A stretch of 64,000 bases of DNA from Edaphocola aurantiacus (GTDB taxonomy: Bacteria > Bacteroidota > Bacteroidia > Chitinophagales > Chitinophagaceae): the NCBI RefSeq assembly GCF_019797745.1, contig NZ_VOSI01000003.1, positions 186,001 to 250,000 of the forward strand, in the 5' to 3' direction. The translations under genes and the position numbers were made by a program. Below are positions 62,585 through 64,000 of the stretch, in pieces; positions within the stretch are counted from its first letter, which is position 1; each line of letters starts with the position of its first letter. Below the pieces are notes generated by a model. It had not been told where the DNA came from, searched no databases, and was given only the letters and a program-made list of their open reading frames with translations.

Positions 62585-62813
62585 TACTATATAGTATATG
62601 AAGTATTTAGAGACATTTAATGATTATAACCATATATGTCCGCCAGTGGATTATAATAAAAAGGCTAGGGATAAAAAGGCTATGGCCGAATTTGAGCGAG
62701 AAAGAGAAGAGGCTGAAAAGGAAATGGAAAAAGAATTGAAGCAAGAGGAAGAACATAGAAAATCAATGGGATATTGAGAATATAGAAATAGCAGTCAATT
62801 GTCTGCTATTCTA
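62585..62813 (+). repeat. Direct repeat B bracketing the Abi-like pair
   Basis: Second copy of the 229-base repeat (see 60494-60722), just downstream of the Abi-like pair. Confidence 0.8.
62598..62777 (+). CDS. Small charged coiled-coil protein B (59 aa)
   Basis: A 59-residue protein nearly identical to that at 60507-60686 (MKYLETFNDYNHICPPVDYN start, same KARDKKAMAE helix and MGY end). Most differences between the two genes are conservative or third-position, which suggests both were kept for function after duplication. A hairpin follows at about 62784-62813. Confidence 0.6.
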   Translation: MKYLETFNDYNHICPPVDYNKKARDKKAMAEFEREREEAEKEMEKELKQEEEHRKSMGY

Positions 62814-62831
62814 GTTTAACGAATTTCATGC

Positions 62832-63053
62832 TTAATCAAACATATGTTTCCTTATTTGCTTTTGATCTTGTTTCTGCATGATCTGACCTATGTTCTTCAT
62901 TACAGCAATATGCTTTAATGAATTTTCATTTTCTTCCTTTTCCTCTTCTCTCACTTCTTTATGTCTAGTTTCCGGCATAGCAACCCTATAAGTAGTACCT
63001 ACAAGTGGTATTTCGTCCCAATAATGCTCATTGAATGTCTTAATGTATTTCAT
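62832..63053 (-). CDS. Small protein with MKYIKTFN start (73 aa)
   Basis: A 73-residue protein opening MKYIKTFNEHYWDEIP, similar to the start of the two 59-residue proteins, followed by a different charged helical tail (KEVREEEKEENENSLKH). It suggests a small-protein family that shares its first ten or so residues. It lies on the other strand, just right of direct repeat B. Confidence 0.5.
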   Translation of the reverse strand: MKYIKTFNEHYWDEIPLVGTTYRVAMPETRHKEVREEEKEENENSLKHIAVMKNIGQIMQKQDQKQIRKHMFD

Positions 63054-63676
63054 GATCTATATATTAAATAGAAAAAAGCACCTTTACAGTGTTTTGGTTT
63101 AGACATACAAAAAAGGAGTAGCTTCATTAATTACAAATCACAGGTATATCCAGAAACCGTATGTAAATAGACATTAAAGTATTATGTATCATTTACAATG
63201 TTCATATTTATAAGATCTTTATAGTAAAATATAGGTCATAAAACTGCGACAAATTGTATGTACAATTTCTTTAATATACTTAAATTACCTTAGAATAAAT
63301 ATTATTTTTTATCATTTAAAAACGTTTAATTTTGTACTAGAAAAACAAAAGTTCTATGGCATAACTCACAAAAGTATCCAATACCTACTTAGCCTTATTC
63401 TTTGAGCTGGGTAAGACTATATCAGGTATTGTTAATTACGCTATCACGTCTAACTATATGCACCTCCTCTCATATATCATTCATCTTAGTGTAACATTAT
63501 GGTTGTAATTCCATCTTGTCGCTATATCACGATTCCATAAAATCACCTTGAGCTAAGGTATTTTATGATAATCCGAAATTCAAAGTATCCGAACTCTATT
63601 ATTAGAATTTGACCTCACTTTAAAGCCCAACGAAGGGAATTTCAATCATATTGATCAGTTTTTAAATTGACTGTAT
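63054..63676. other. AT-rich intergenic region with a distant promoter
   Basis: About 620 bases without a supported gene. A perfect -7 box TAATTTTG lies at 63327-63334, some 340 bases before the next ATG, so the last gene may have a long leader, or a small RNA starts here. The sequence after 63340 is less AT-rich than the part before it. Confidence 0.4.
63327..63334 (+). promoter_or_regulatory. Promoter -7 box in the last intergenic region
   Basis: TAATTTTG fits TAnnTTTG; no other good box is closer to the gene at 63677. Confidence 0.45.
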
Positions 63677-64000
63677 ATGAAGAGAGATCCTACCCTCCGC
63701 TGGGTTGTGGCACTTAGTGCCCTGCTGTCAAGTCATGCACTGACAGCCCAAACCCCTTTAACAGATGTGACCACAGCGTCAACACCTGTTTCTTTAAGTT
63801 CTGGAAGCGGTGCTTCCAACATTTTAGACAATGCTTCTGACAACTATGGCAGCATCTCTGCTAGTGCTACATTTCGAATTGATTTGGGTACTGCGAAGGT
63901 GATTAATGGCTATAGCCTGACCAACCAGGACAACAACACCAATCTCCCAACCAATTGGCGTATTGAAGGTTCTAACAGCGCAACTACTGGTTATGTAACA
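63677..64000 (+). CDS. Secreted protein with discoidin-like N-terminus (partial)
   Basis: The first 108 residues only; the gene runs off the window. A signal peptide (LRWVVALSALLSSHALTAQ) is followed by a region like an F5/8 type C (discoidin) carbohydrate-binding domain: ASNILDNASDNYGSI, then FRIDLGTAKVINGYSL and NWRIEGSN. A surface or secreted carbohydrate-binding protein, perhaps T9SS-dependent like its neighbours, is likely. Confidence 0.7.
   Translation, partial: MKRDPTLRWVVALSALLSSHALTAQTPLTDVTTASTPVSLSSGSGASNILDNASDNYGSISASATFRIDLGTAKVINGYSLTNQDNNTNLPTNWRIEGSNSATTGYVT

Overview
The window looks like a chromosomal segment of a Bacteroidota bacterium, most likely a Chitinophagales relative; the order is my inference. 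The evidence is the recurring promoter -7 box TAnnTTTG, type IX secretion (T9SS) C-terminal sorting domains, lipoproteins of Bacteroidota type, the Bat/MoxR cluster, and a CzcA efflux pump fused to a TolC-like domain. Core genes are mixed in base composition and well spaced, with many perfect hairpin terminators. Two tracts (about 45.1-55.0 kb and 60.4-63.1 kb) are much more AT-rich and read as acquired DNA.

Layout. 0-10.3 kb: end of a T9SS protein, queD and folE, a TPR protein, a short Bat cluster (MoxR ATPase, DUF58, BatD-like, BatA), folB, a secreted protein, a PLP desulfhydrase/deaminase and era, then an initiator tRNA. 10.5-18.8 kb: DoxX-like protein, the first copy of a dispersed repeat, DUF1801 protein, a tetR-MFS-ogt operon with a clear operator, and an aldehyde dehydrogenase-AraC-SDR cluster. 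19.3-24.6 kb: a radical SAM rRNA methylase that is closer to Cfr than to RlmN, two more repeat copies, a T9SS protein and a serine hydrolase. 24.8-30.9 kb: heavy-metal efflux (DUF6660-like protein, CzcA-TolC fusion, adaptor lipoprotein with a His-rich linker). 31-44 kb: a second identical initiator tRNA in inverted orientation, a MalY/PatB lyase, tandem secreted paralogues, OsmC, dtd, lemA, NAD kinase, an Omp85 protein, grpE-dnaJ.

45.09-55.04 kb is the main accessory element. Perfect 24-bp inverted repeats enclose an IS1595-type transposase next to the left end and about 8.5 kb of cargo: a large PIN-like nuclease, a three-gene overlapping operon (TIGR04255-like protein, small basic protein, metallo-beta-lactamase-fold protein), an XRE regulator, a lipoprotein, a 44-residue zinc ribbon, a PemK/MazF-like toxin with a candidate partner, and zinc-ribbon and acidic small proteins. 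The left end abuts the 5' part of an Mrr-type restriction endonuclease gene, which also carries a one-base frameshift. I read the element as a transposon carrying candidate defence genes.

55.3-64 kb: saccharopine-dehydrogenase-like protein, a LamG/Fn3 T9SS protein and a methyltransferase, then a second small island. It holds two tandem two-TM proteins resembling the putative phage abortive-infection family, bracketed by direct repeats of about 230 bp that each encode a 59-residue charged peptide. The window ends inside a secreted protein.

The least explained signals are: a pseudoknot RNA with the same geometry and compensating stem changes at 32.72 and 52.31 kb; the TIGR04255-like/MBL operon; the bracketed Abi-like pair; and the Cfr-like enzyme with its long leader. 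All function calls come from reading motifs by eye; no database search was run.
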